Position numbers and translations under genes: made by a program
Notes under the pieces: generated by a model
The model's input: the letters and a program-made list of their open reading frames with translations, nothing else
What the model was told of the DNA's origin: nothing
Databases searched by the model: none
Assembly: GCF_036322625.1 (NCBI RefSeq)
Contig: NZ_AP027266.1
Coordinates: 623,001-687,000 of the forward strand
Source of the DNA: Roseicyclus marinus
GTDB lineage: Bacteria > Pseudomonadota > Alphaproteobacteria > Rhodobacterales > Rhodobacteraceae
DNA: 64,000 nt
Reading direction: 5' to 3'
Shown here: positions 44,270 to 51,841 of the stretch, one piece after another
Layout of the letters: each line of letters starts with the position of its first letter
Position numbering within the stretch: the first letter of the stretch is position 1

Positions 44270-44593
44270 ATGCGGGATTTCGTTGATGGCACTGCCTTCA
44301 ACTTCGAACAAGGCCAACGGGCGCGCAAGCTTTTTGCCGCCGTGGTTCTTGCCGCGCTCGATGATGCGATCGCGGATGACAAGAAATATGGGAACGGCCC
44401 CGAGCAGATCGCCCGCTGGGCGCGGTCGCGCGACGGTCGTGAAGTTCTCAGCTGCGCCGGCATCGATCCCAATGAACGTGTGGTCAAGGGTCTGATGGCG
44501 TTCGTGGCACAGGGTGTGCGGACCTCGGTCGCGCTCAGCCGCGAGGAAAGCGAGCGTCGCCACCAGGCAGACGCCGAGGCCGAAGCCGCCTGA
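44270..44593 (+). CDS. DUF6280-like small conserved protein
   Basis: The 107-residue soluble, helical protein begins MRDFVDGTAFNFEQGQRARK and contains KLFAAVVLAALDDAIADDKK, WARSRDGREVLSCAGIDPNE and a charged tail. It resembles a Rhodobacterales-restricted family I know as DUF6280, with no established function. ATG 44270 has a purine-rich AAAAAAGGA site. A long leader with an inverted repeat and its own terminator suggest a well-regulated single-gene transcript. Confidence 0.75.
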   Translation: MRDFVDGTAFNFEQGQRARKLFAAVVLAALDDAIADDKKYGNGPEQIARWARSRDGREVLSCAGIDPNERVVKGLMAFVAQGVRTSVALSREESERRHQADAEAEAA

Positions 44594-44622
44594 GCGACAG
44601 GGTGATCCCTCTCGATTGCAAG

Positions 44623-44648
44623 AACGCGCCCCATCCGGGCGCGTTTTT
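44623..44648 (+). terminator. intrinsic terminator after the DUF6280-like gene
   Basis: A perfect 9-bp stem AACGCGCCC / GGGCGCGTT with a 5-base loop is followed by TTT, 29 bases after the stop. It precedes the tRNA-Leu on the opposite strand. Confidence 0.88.
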
Positions 44649-44678
44649 GGTTTTGGGGCAAGGTCCGTGTTCTGGTGA

Positions 44679-44764
44679 TGGTGCGGGCGGGGGGACTTGA
44701 ACCCCCACGGCACGAAGGCCCACGGATTTTAAGTCCGATATGTCTACCATTCCATCACGCCCGC
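44679..44764 (-). tRNA. tRNA-Leu (UAA)
   Basis: The minus strand folds as a class II tRNA of 86 bases with an encoded CCA. The acceptor stem is GCGGGCG/CGCCCGC, the anticodon loop CTTAAAA (UAA), there is a long variable arm (TGGGCCTTCGTGCCGT), and the T-arm is GGGGGTTCAAGTCCCCC. Confidence 0.95.
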
Positions 44765-44910
44765 ATCGGGCGCATCGCTACCGGCTTGGGGCGGGCTTGG
44801 CAATCGGGTCGCGGGCTTTCGCCTGACCTTGCGGCAGATCAAGGCGCAGGTTCCGTCGTTGGGGCAGTCTGGAACCCGACGCGCAGATCCCGATGGCCAG
44901 GAGAGGCACC

Positions 44911-45690
44911 ATGCCCCACCACGGACGCGATACGGTAACGGTTTCCCCGCCGACGTTCGAGCGCAGCGCCTTTGCACAGGTCGATGCCGGTCTGCCCGCC
45001 GGTCACGCCCCGATGGACCGCGACTGGCTGATGGCGCGATTTGCCGAAGGGCTGCAGATCCGGCTGCTGAAACAACCCGATACGGGGCTCGTGATCTTTC
45101 AGCCGGGCAAGCTTGCCTGGCGTCCAATCGAAGGGGCGGACCGCGCCCTGGTGGTGCAGGATTTGCGCATCGCGCCGGACCTGGTGGGGCGCGATGGCGC
45201 GGCACGGCTCTGGTCCGTGGTGGAGGGGTTCGCGCGGTATTACGGGCTGGCGGCGGTTCTGGCGCTGATCGGGCGGGGACCGGGCCTGATCGCGCCCGAG
45301 GTCGCGCCGGGGCGCGGCTGGTTGACGCTGGACGAGGGGCCAGGCGGCGTGCGGCTGATCGGGCGCATCTTGCAAGGGCCCTTGGCCCTGCCGCATCTGC
45401 CGCGAGACTGGGACGCGCGGGCCAAGGCGCTGGGGCCGGGTGTCGTCATCCAGACCACCGGCGAATGTCGCGCCTTGGCGGACCGGGCGCGGCGGATGCT
45501 GAGCGGCTTGTCGGCCCTGCGTATCCCGGCGCGGCATGACTGCCCTGGGGATGCCTGTGCGCTACGAAGCCGCGCCGTGCGGCCCGATGCGGTCTATTCC
45601 GTCATCGTGGACGGGCAGGTCATCGGCGGCCCGGAGGTGACGCTTGCCATGATCCTCGACCGTCTGGGGGGCGCTCAGAGCCCCTCGTAG
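44911..45690 (+). CDS. hypothetical protein, possible GNAT-like fold
   Basis: This 259-residue protein is not firmly recognised. It begins [20 protein letters not shown]. The middle segment [20 protein letters not shown] (about residues 85-104), then [20 protein letters not shown], recalls the beta4-alpha3 core of acetyltransferases; the C-terminal part has [23 protein letters not shown] 44911 follows an AGGAGAGG ribosome site; ATG 44893 is upstream and in frame. It converges with apt, overlapping by 16 bases. Confidence 0.65.
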   Translation: MPHHGRDTVTVSPPTFERSAFAQVDAGLPAGHAPMDRDWLMARFAEGLQIRLLKQPDTGLVIFQPGKLAWRPIEGADRALVVQDLRIAPDLVGRDGAARLWSVVEGFARYYGLAAVLALIGRGPGLIAPEVAPGRGWLTLDEGPGGVRLIGRILQGPLALPHLPRDWDARAKALGPGVVIQTTGECRALADRARRMLSGLSALRIPARHDCPGDACALRSRAVRPDAVYSVIVDGQVIGGPEVTLAMILDRLGGAQSPS

Positions 45691-46214
45691 GCGCAGATCG
45701 CGTGGACGGGCACGCCCAGCGCCTCGAGCCGCTTGCGCCCGCCCAGATCCGGCAGGTCGATGACAAAGGCGCATCCCACGACCTCGGCCCCCAGCCGTTC
45801 GACCAGGCGGATGCCCGCCTCGGCGGTGCCGCCCGTGGCCAGGAGATCGTCGACGATCAGGACCTTTTCGCCCGGTTCCAGCGCATCATCGTGGATTTCC
45901 ACGGTCGCGCGCCCGTATTCCAGTTCGTAATCCTGTTCGATGGTGCGCGCGGGCAATTTGCCCTTTTTCCGGATCGGCACGAAGCCTTTGGACAACTGAT
46001 GCGCCACCGCGCCGCCGAGGATGAAGCCCCGCGCCTCGAGCCCCGCGACGCGGTCGATTCGCGCGCCGACATAGGGCGAGAGCAGTTGATCGACCGCCAG
46101 CCGGAAACCGCGCGGATCCTGGAAGAGCGTCGTCACATCGCGGAACATGATCCCCTCATGCGGGAAATCGGGGATGGTGCGGATGTAATCCTGAACACTC
46201 TTGTGGGCGGTCAT
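45675..46214 (-). CDS. apt: adenine phosphoribosyltransferase
   Basis: The 179-residue enzyme converts adenine and PRPP to AMP. The family N-terminus [20 protein letters not shown] is near residues 9-28, and the PRPP loop [20 protein letters not shown] near 117-136. It lies in the same minus-strand group as mtnP, which releases adenine. A 26-base gap separates it from the DUF2927 gene. Its 3' end overlaps the convergent hypothetical gene. Confidence 0.96.
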   Translation of the reverse strand: MTAHKSVQDYIRTIPDFPHEGIMFRDVTTLFQDPRGFRLAVDQLLSPYVGARIDRVAGLEARGFILGGAVAHQLSKGFVPIRKKGKLPARTIEQDYELEYGRATVEIHDDALEPGEKVLIVDDLLATGGTAEAGIRLVERLGAEVVGCAFVIDLPDLGGRKRLEALGVPVHAICAYEGL

Positions 46215-46240
46215 GCGGGATTGTCCTTGGTGCTGCGCGG

Positions 46241-46909
46241 CTAGAAGCGCGGATAATGGAGCCTGAGCGCGGCGGCATCCTGCCCGCGCAGCCAGACGGT
46301 GGAATTGCTGTATTCGGCAAAGATCGACCTGTCATAGGCCGTGCCGTCGATATCGGTCGGAAGGCCCATGGCCTGCACAAGTTCCTCGAGCACGACCGAG
46401 GCGATCTCGCGGCGGTTGATGTCCTGGCTGATGGCGATGGCGGCGGCCACGATATCTTCGCCGCGCGAACGCAGGGCGACGCGGGCGATCGCCATATCCG
46501 CCCCGTCGAGATCGGGCAGGCTGGTGCCGGTGATCGTGCCGCCCTGCGGCGTGTCGACCAGAAAGAGCGGCACGTCCAGATCGCCTTCGTAGACGCGGGT
46601 CAGGTAGAGATCCGCGCCCGAGGCGTTGATCTGCGCGATGGCCTCATCGATGGCGCGGTCGATCAGGTCGAACTTGTAGCTGGGAAAGGTCGGGGCGACG
46701 GCGGCGATGCCCACGCGCATCTCGCCCCGCCGCGCCTCGGGCCAGCGGATCATCGGCTTGGTGCAAGGGCCACCGGGCTCGGCTCCGCAGGCGACGAGCC
46801 GGTAGAAATCCTGATCCGAGATCAGGCCCGGAACCGGCACGAATTCCTGGCCCTCGACCGCAGTGGCGGCGAAGGCGAGGCTGGTCGCAAGGAAAAGCCC
46901 GGTACGCAT
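46241..46909 (-). CDS. secreted DUF2927-type protein
   Basis: The 222-residue protein has a signal peptide ([20 protein letters not shown]) and a DUF2927-like body, recognised from [20 protein letters not shown] near residues 173-192 and [16 protein letters not shown] further on. The family's role is unknown; the EELVQAMGL segment looks like a degenerate metallopeptidase-type helix without a clear HExxH. Two extra residue groups upstream (MPSLGG) are possible starts. It precedes apt. Confidence 0.78.
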   Translation of the reverse strand: MRTGLFLATSLAFAATAVEGQEFVPVPGLISDQDFYRLVACGAEPGGPCTKPMIRWPEARRGEMRVGIAAVAPTFPSYKFDLIDRAIDEAIAQINASGADLYLTRVYEGDLDVPLFLVDTPQGGTITGTSLPDLDGADMAIARVALRSRGEDIVAAAIAISQDINRREIASVVLEELVQAMGLPTDIDGTAYDRSIFAEYSNSTVWLRGQDAAALRLHYPRF

Positions 46910-46997
46910 GCCGCCAAGTGACGGCAAGCGGGGCCTGCGCGCAAGCGGGTCGCGCCAAGGCGCGCGCGCGCTGTTGCGCGAAGATCGCGGGCAGGGG

Positions 46998-47891
46998 TCA
47001 GCCGATCAGGTGACGCGTCAGAAAGGCCAATGTGTCACGCCGCATCGCGGGCGTCTCGACATGGCCCGTATCGGGCGACAGGTGCAGCTGCAGACCGTCC
47101 TGTGCCCGTGCATAGGCGCTCCGAAGCCGCGCCACCGCAGGGTCCCGTGCCGCCATTGGGGTCAGCGGGTCGGTGCCGCCCAGCCCCACGAACTGCGGGC
47201 GGGGCGCGATCAGGGCCGCGACATCGCCCATGTCCCCCTCGGCCAGAAGCCCCGGCACGGTCATGTAGGAGCCGTGCAGATCATGCGCGCCACTCGCAAT
47301 CAGGGGCGCGATATCGGCCAGCACGCATAGATGCACAGAGGCCGCGATGCGCGGCTCGAGCGCTGCCAGCCAATAGGCATGTGTGCCGCCCATCGACAGG
47401 CCGAGCGTGGCGATCCGCGTGGCGTCCACCTCCGCCCGGGCGGCAAGCCAGTGAAAGGCCGCATGCAATTCGGCCAGCATCCGCCCCATCAGGGGCCGCC
47501 CCTGCCAAAGGGCTGCCTTGGCCAGCGCCGCTTCGGGCCCCTCGCCCTGCCGACCGCCGAAGGGCACCAGGTCGATGGCAAGGCTGGCAAAGCCCAGATC
47601 CGCCAGCGCCGGCCCATAGGCCGCCTGCAGGGCCGGACGGCCAAGGACCAGTTCCTCGGCCCCGATCTCGTAGCGATTGCCATGGGCATGGCAGTAAAGG
47701 ATCGCGGGATAGGGTCCCGGCCCCTGCGGAGACAGGTAGATGGCGGGGACCTGCGCGCCGCCGATGTCGAGCTTGAAACGGTGCAGCCTGTGCGCCCCGA
47801 GCGCCACGCCCGCGCCGGGCTCGCCCAGCGCCATCTGGGCCGCGCCGCCCGGCTGGCCCAGAAGCTGCCACAGACGCGCGGCGCTCAGCAT
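46998..47891 (-). CDS. alpha/beta hydrolase, dienelactone-hydrolase type
   Basis: The 297-residue protein is an alpha/beta-fold hydrolase. The nucleophile elbow GLSMGG near residues 171-176 carries the Ser, and the C-terminal SPDTGHVETPAMRR carries the likely His. YPAILYCHAHGNRYEIGAEE near 62-81 forms the oxyanion region. The substrate cannot be told. It starts seven bases after the mtnP stop, suggesting co-transcription with the nucleoside-salvage genes. Confidence 0.85.
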   Translation of the reverse strand: MLSAARLWQLLGQPGGAAQMALGEPGAGVALGAHRLHRFKLDIGGAQVPAIYLSPQGPGPYPAILYCHAHGNRYEIGAEELVLGRPALQAAYGPALADLGFASLAIDLVPFGGRQGEGPEAALAKAALWQGRPLMGRMLAELHAAFHWLAARAEVDATRIATLGLSMGGTHAYWLAALEPRIAASVHLCVLADIAPLIASGAHDLHGSYMTVPGLLAEGDMGDVAALIAPRPQFVGLGGTDPLTPMAARDPAVARLRSAYARAQDGLQLHLSPDTGHVETPAMRRDTLAFLTRHLIG

Positions 47892-47898
47892 CGCCGTG

Positions 47899-48768
47899 TC
47901 ACAACACCCGGCCCGCCACCGCCGACAGCTTTTCGACCATGGCCGGATCGCGCTTTTCGGGCGCGGTGAGGATCGCGTGATCGAGCGCCCGGTCGCAGCC
48001 ATGCGGACAGGGCGCGCGGTCGCCCCCGAGGAGCCCGGGCAGACGCGCCACCAGCGCGCGCGCCTTGTCGGCATTGCCGGTCAGGACACGGACGATGTCG
48101 CTGATGTCGACGCTGCCGTGATCGGGATGCCAGCTGTCGTAATCGGTGATCATGGCGACGGAGGCATAGCAAAGCTCCGCCTCGCGGGCGAGTTTCGCCT
48201 CGGGCATGTTGGTCATGCCGATCACGTCGCAGCCCCAGACCTCGCGGTAGAGCTTCGACTCGGCGAGGCTCGAGAACTGCGGCCCCTCCATCGCCAGATA
48301 GGTGCCGCCCTCATGCACGGTGATCCCTTCGGCACGAGCCGCCTGCGCGCAGGCAGAACCCAGCCGGGGACAGGTCGGATGGGCGACCGAGACATGGGCG
48401 ACAAGGCCGGGGCCGAAGAACGACTTTTCCCGCGCGAAGGTGCGGTCGATGAACTGGTCCACGATCACGAAATCGCCCGGTGCCATCTCGTCGCGGAAGG
48501 AGCCGCAGGCCGAAACGGAAATCACGTCCGTTACGCCCAGACGCTTCAGCGCATCGATATTGGCCCTGTAGGGCACGGAGGTCGGGCTATGCACATGCCC
48601 ACGCCCGTGCCGGGGCAGAAAGGCCATGGGCACGCCGCCGAGCCGCCCGGTCAGCACCGCATCCGAGGGCGCGCCGAAGGGGCTTTGCACCTCGACCCAT
48701 TCCGCATCCTCGAGCCCGTCGATCTGGTAGACCCCCGATCCGCCGATCACCCCGATCATCGTCTGCAT
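47899..48768 (-). CDS. mtnP: S-methyl-5'-thioadenosine phosphorylase
   Basis: This 289-residue purine nucleoside phosphorylase-like enzyme splits methylthioadenosine into adenine and methylthioribose-1-phosphate. MIGVIGGSGVYQIDGLEDAE opens the protein, LPRHGRGHVHSPTSVPYRAN is the phosphate region near residues 51-70, and TYLAMEGPQFSSLAESKLYR, VIGMTNMPEAKLAREAELCY and DYDSWH follow. The adenine product can be salvaged by Apt encoded nearby. Length is normal. Confidence 0.95.
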   Translation of the reverse strand: MQTMIGVIGGSGVYQIDGLEDAEWVEVQSPFGAPSDAVLTGRLGGVPMAFLPRHGRGHVHSPTSVPYRANIDALKRLGVTDVISVSACGSFRDEMAPGDFVIVDQFIDRTFAREKSFFGPGLVAHVSVAHPTCPRLGSACAQAARAEGITVHEGGTYLAMEGPQFSSLAESKLYREVWGCDVIGMTNMPEAKLAREAELCYASVAMITDYDSWHPDHGSVDISDIVRVLTGNADKARALVARLPGLLGGDRAPCPHGCDRALDHAILTAPEKRDPAMVEKLSAVAGRVL

Positions 48769-48845
48769 CCTCTTGCCCTTTCGTATCGGCCACCCCGGGC
48801 CTCAGCCAAACATCGCGCCGCACGTGTCGCAAGCCCTCTTGCCTG

Positions 48846-48868
48846 CTTCATCTTTCCAAAAATATGCA
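48846..48868 (-). repeat. 23-bp AAGATGAAG-family element
   Basis: On the minus strand it reads TGCATATTTTTGG, then AAAGATGAAG. It lies 29 bases downstream of the flavin reductase stop in the same orientation. A near copy is at 57243-57265, with two mismatches. Confidence 0.6.
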
Positions 48869-48896
48869 GACCAAAGGCCGGTGATCCCGCGCGCCG

Positions 48897-49502
48897 TCAC
48901 TCTCCGGGCCGCTTGAGGCTGAATTTCTCGCGGATGACCGAATAATCCCTATAGCCCATGCGGGTCAGCGGGTTGAAGGACAGCACGTCGAATTCCCCGT
49001 CCTTCAAACAATCGTCGCGCATATGCACGCCGATGACCTCGCCGAAGACGGCGAAATTGGCCGCACCTTCCAGCTGCACGATCCGGGTCAGGCGACATTC
49101 GAGCGCTGCGGGCGCGCCCGCCACGCGCGAACATTGGATGGTTTCGCAGTCGGCCCTGTCGATGCCCGCGAGCGCGAATTCATCCGTTTCCCTGGGCCAG
49201 GGCCCCGAAGTCTGGTTCATCGCGTCCCGCATCGCGTATTCCACGATATTCACGCAAAAGACGCCCGTTTCCCGGATATTGGCGACGCTGTCCTTGGTGT
49301 CGCCGCGATCCTCCTTGGCGGAGGTCGAGGCGAACATGACCTGCGGTGGCACATAGGCCACGGCATTGAAGAAGGAATAGGGCGCAAGATTGTCCGATCC
49401 GTCCGCGCCCCGGGTCGAGATCCAGCCGATGGGGCGCGGCGTCACGATGGCGTTGAACGGGTTGTGGGGCAGGCCGTGGCCATCGGCGGGGCGATAGAAC
49501 AT
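48897..49502 (-). CDS. flavin reductase-like FMN-binding protein
   Basis: The 201-residue protein has the split-barrel fold of flavin reductase-like proteins: FNAIVTPRPIGWISTRGADG near residues 17-36, NLAPYSFFNAVAYVPPQVMF near 38-57, and DTKDSVANIRETGVFCVNIV near 68-87. Members bind FMN and reduce flavins or serve unknown oxidoreductions. It is the first of the minus-strand run that includes mtnP and apt. Its promoter must lie in the 79-base gap to the divergent GNAT gene. Confidence 0.88.
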   Translation of the reverse strand: MFYRPADGHGLPHNPFNAIVTPRPIGWISTRGADGSDNLAPYSFFNAVAYVPPQVMFASTSAKEDRGDTKDSVANIRETGVFCVNIVEYAMRDAMNQTSGPWPRETDEFALAGIDRADCETIQCSRVAGAPAALECRLTRIVQLEGAANFAVFGEVIGVHMRDDCLKDGEFDVLSFNPLTRMGYRDYSVIREKFSLKRPGE

Positions 49503-49581
49503 GGACGGTGTCTCCTTGCGCGGGTTTGTGCCAGACCTAGCGGCATGCTAGGCCAAGGGCCAGAGGCAGGGCACGGCGGGC

Positions 49582-50058
49582 ATGTATCGGCTGGAGCAGG
49601 AAACATCGGCGGACCGTTGGGAGGTGGAGGCGCTTTACGACACCTGTTTCGCGCCGGGGCGCGAGGCGCTTTCGTCCTATCGCCTGCGCGACGGGGTGCC
49701 GCCGGTGGCGCGGCTTTGCCTCGTGGCGCGCGATCCCGATGGCATCCTTGCAGGCGCGATCCGGTTCTGGCCGGTGCGCGTGGGCCGGTCTGAGGCCCTG
49801 TTGCTGGGTCCCGTGGCGGTCCATCCGACCCGGCAGGGCGAGGGTCTGGGCGGCATGCTGATGCGCGAGGGGATGAAGCGGGCGGAGGAAGACCGCTGGC
49901 CGCGCATCATGCTGGTGGGCGATGAACCCTATTACCGGCGCTTCGGCTTTGTGAAGCTCGAGGGTGTGGAGATGCCGCCACCAACGAACCCCGAACGGGT
50001 TCTGGGTGTCGGCAAATGGGCAGGTATCACGGGCAAGGTCACGCGCTGGGCGCGGTGA
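49582..50058 (+). CDS. GNAT N-acetyltransferase
   Basis: The 158-residue protein has the GNAT core: LLLGPVAVHPTRQGEGLGGM near residues 73-92 binds acetyl-CoA, and PYYRRFGFVKLE near 116-127 is the usual beta5/beta7 region. It resembles the YhbS-type subgroup. The substrate is unknown. It is a single plus-strand gene followed by three palindromes and a convergent GMC oxidoreductase gene. Confidence 0.88.
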   Translation: MYRLEQETSADRWEVEALYDTCFAPGREALSSYRLRDGVPPVARLCLVARDPDGILAGAIRFWPVRVGRSEALLLGPVAVHPTRQGEGLGGMLMREGMKRAEEDRWPRIMLVGDEPYYRRFGFVKLEGVEMPPPTNPERVLGVGKWAGITGKVTRWAR

Positions 50059-50064
50059 GGGGGG

Positions 50065-50130
50065 CGGAAAACGCGCGTTTTCCGTGTCGAAAAACTCGAG
50101 TTTTTCGTCGGGCAAAACTGCAGTTTTGCC
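50065..50130. repeat. three 20-bp perfect palindromes with 23-bp period
   Basis: Perfect palindromes occupy 50065-50084, 50088-50107 and 50111-50130, separated by three bases each. All fit N3-AAAAC-N4-GTTTT-N3, with central GCGC, TCGA or TGCA. They lie between the convergent GNAT and GMC genes, seven bases after the GNAT stop, and may terminate both. A 9-base duplication (GTCAGGCGC) follows at 50142-50159, spanning the GMC stop. Confidence 0.9.
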
Positions 50131-50151
50131 GCGCCTGTCGCGTCAGGCGCG

Positions 50152-51765
50152 TCAGGCGCGCAGCCTTGCCGCGATCATCTCGGCCGCTTTTTCCGCGATC
50201 ATCGTCACGGGCGCATGGGTGTTGCCGCTGGGAATGGACGGCATGACCGAGGCATCGGCGATGGACAACCCGCCGATCCCGTTCACGGTCAGATCGGGGC
50301 TGACCACCGCCCCCGGATCCGGTCCCATCCGCGCGGTGGAGACGGGGTGAAAGATCGTCGTGGCGATATCGCCCGCAGCTTTCAAGAGCTCCGCTTCGCC
50401 ATCCACCTGCGGCCCCGGCTTGATCTCGACCGGCGCGAATTCGGCCATGCGCCGTGTCGCCATCAGGGCGCGCGCATGGCGGATCGAATCGACCGCCACC
50501 CGCTGGTCGGCAGCGGCCGACAGGTAATTGGGCCGGATCGCGGGCGCGGCCCTGGGATCGGGCGAGGTGACATGCACCGCGCCGCGGCTTTCGGGGCGCA
50601 GGTTGCAGACCGACACGGTCAGCGCGGGGAAATCATGGAGCGGCTGGCCGAAGGCGTCGAGCGAGAGCGGCTGGACATGGTATTCGATATTGGGGGTCTC
50701 GTGCTCCGGCGAGGACCGGGTGAAGATCCCCAGTTGCGACGGCGCCATGGCCAGGGGGCCCGAGCGTTTGAGCGCGTAATCGAGGCCGATCTTCAGCTTG
50801 CCGAACGCGCTTGCGTAGTAATCGTTGAGCGTCCGGGCGCCCTTGATGCGGAAAATCGTGCGGATCTGGAGGTGATCGGCAAGGTTCTCGCCCACGCCGG
50901 GGCTGTCGTGGATGGGCGCGATCCCCAGGGGGCGCAGGATGTCGGGCCGCCCGATCCCCGACAGCTCCAGGATCTTGGGCGTGCCGATGGCCCCGGCCGC
51001 AAGCACCACCTCGCCGCCTGAGCGCGCGTGATGGGCCGCGCCATCTTGCCGAAAGATCACGCCTGTCGCCCGCTTGCCGTCGAGCGACAGGCAGAGCACC
51101 TCGGCCCCGGTCACGATGCGCAGGTTGGGGCGACGGCGCACCGGATCGAGAAAGGCCTTGCGCGCGTTCCAGCGCAGGCCGCGTTTCTGGTTGACCTCGA
51201 AATAGCCGGCACCCTCGTTGTCGCCGCGGTTGAAATCCGGGGTGCGGGGAATGCCCAGCTCGCCCGCGGCTTCGGCCACGGCGTCGAGGATCGGCCAGCT
51301 CAGGCGTTGGCGTTCGACGCGCAATTCGCCGCTGTCGCCATGCGCCTCGTCCGTGCCGCCGTGATAGGCCTCGGAGCGTTTGAAATAGGGCAGCACGTCG
51401 TCCCAGCCCCAGCCGGTATTGCCCATCTGCCGCCACAGGTCGTAGTCGCGCGCCTGGCCGCGCATGTAGATCATGCCGTTGATCGAGGAACAGCCGCCCA
51501 GAACCTTGCCGCGCGGGTAATTCAGGCTGCGCCCGTTCAGGCCCGGCTCGGCCTCGGTCTTGAGGCACCAGTCAAGGCTGGGGTCGCCCATGGCGTAAAG
51601 ATAGCCCACCGGCACATGCACCCAGAGACGGTTGTCGCTGCCCCCCGCTTCGAGCAGCAGGACACGGCATTTGGGATTTGCGGACAGGCGATTGGCCAAC
51701 ACGCAGCCCGCCGAGCCCGCGCCGACGATCACCACGTCCCACTCGCCGAAATCCTGCGTGATCAT
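50152..51765 (-). CDS. GMC-family FAD-dependent oxidoreductase (choline dehydrogenase-like)
   Basis: The 537-residue flavoprotein has the FAD motif DVVIVGAGSAGCVLANRLSA near residues 9-28, the GMC signature GRSLNYPRGKVLGGCSSING near 76-95, and the C-terminal HPVSTARMGPDPGAVVSPDL containing the active-site His, followed by NTHAPVTMIAEKAAEMIA. It oxidises an alcohol; choline dehydrogenase is one option but no betaine genes are near. The start is ATG 51765. Confidence 0.92.
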   Translation of the reverse strand: MITQDFGEWDVVIVGAGSAGCVLANRLSANPKCRVLLLEAGGSDNRLWVHVPVGYLYAMGDPSLDWCLKTEAEPGLNGRSLNYPRGKVLGGCSSINGMIYMRGQARDYDLWRQMGNTGWGWDDVLPYFKRSEAYHGGTDEAHGDSGELRVERQRLSWPILDAVAEAAGELGIPRTPDFNRGDNEGAGYFEVNQKRGLRWNARKAFLDPVRRRPNLRIVTGAEVLCLSLDGKRATGVIFRQDGAAHHARSGGEVVLAAGAIGTPKILELSGIGRPDILRPLGIAPIHDSPGVGENLADHLQIRTIFRIKGARTLNDYYASAFGKLKIGLDYALKRSGPLAMAPSQLGIFTRSSPEHETPNIEYHVQPLSLDAFGQPLHDFPALTVSVCNLRPESRGAVHVTSPDPRAAPAIRPNYLSAAADQRVAVDSIRHARALMATRRMAEFAPVEIKPGPQVDGEAELLKAAGDIATTIFHPVSTARMGPDPGAVVSPDLTVNGIGGLSIADASVMPSIPSGNTHAPVTMIAEKAAEMIAARLRA

Positions 51766-51784
51766 GCCCGCCCCCGTAGCCCCC

Positions 51785-51810
51785 GTAGGGTGGGCAATCC
51801 TGCCCACCAT
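51785..51810. repeat. dispersed GGTGGGCA palindrome, second copy
   Basis: Twenty-six bases are identical to 29213-29238 in the bhc operon, with an 8-bp stem GGTGGGCA/TGCCCACC around ATCC. It lies between the GMC start and the SulP stop, in the middle of a probable operon. Confidence 0.8.
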
Positions 51811-51841
51811 TCCCCACACCAGTCCCGGCCCCGGTCTACCT

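Noticed and set aside
50065-50130. Reading the three phased palindromes as a small CRISPR array
   Set aside because: Spacers would be three bases and the repeats are not identical. No cas gene is near.
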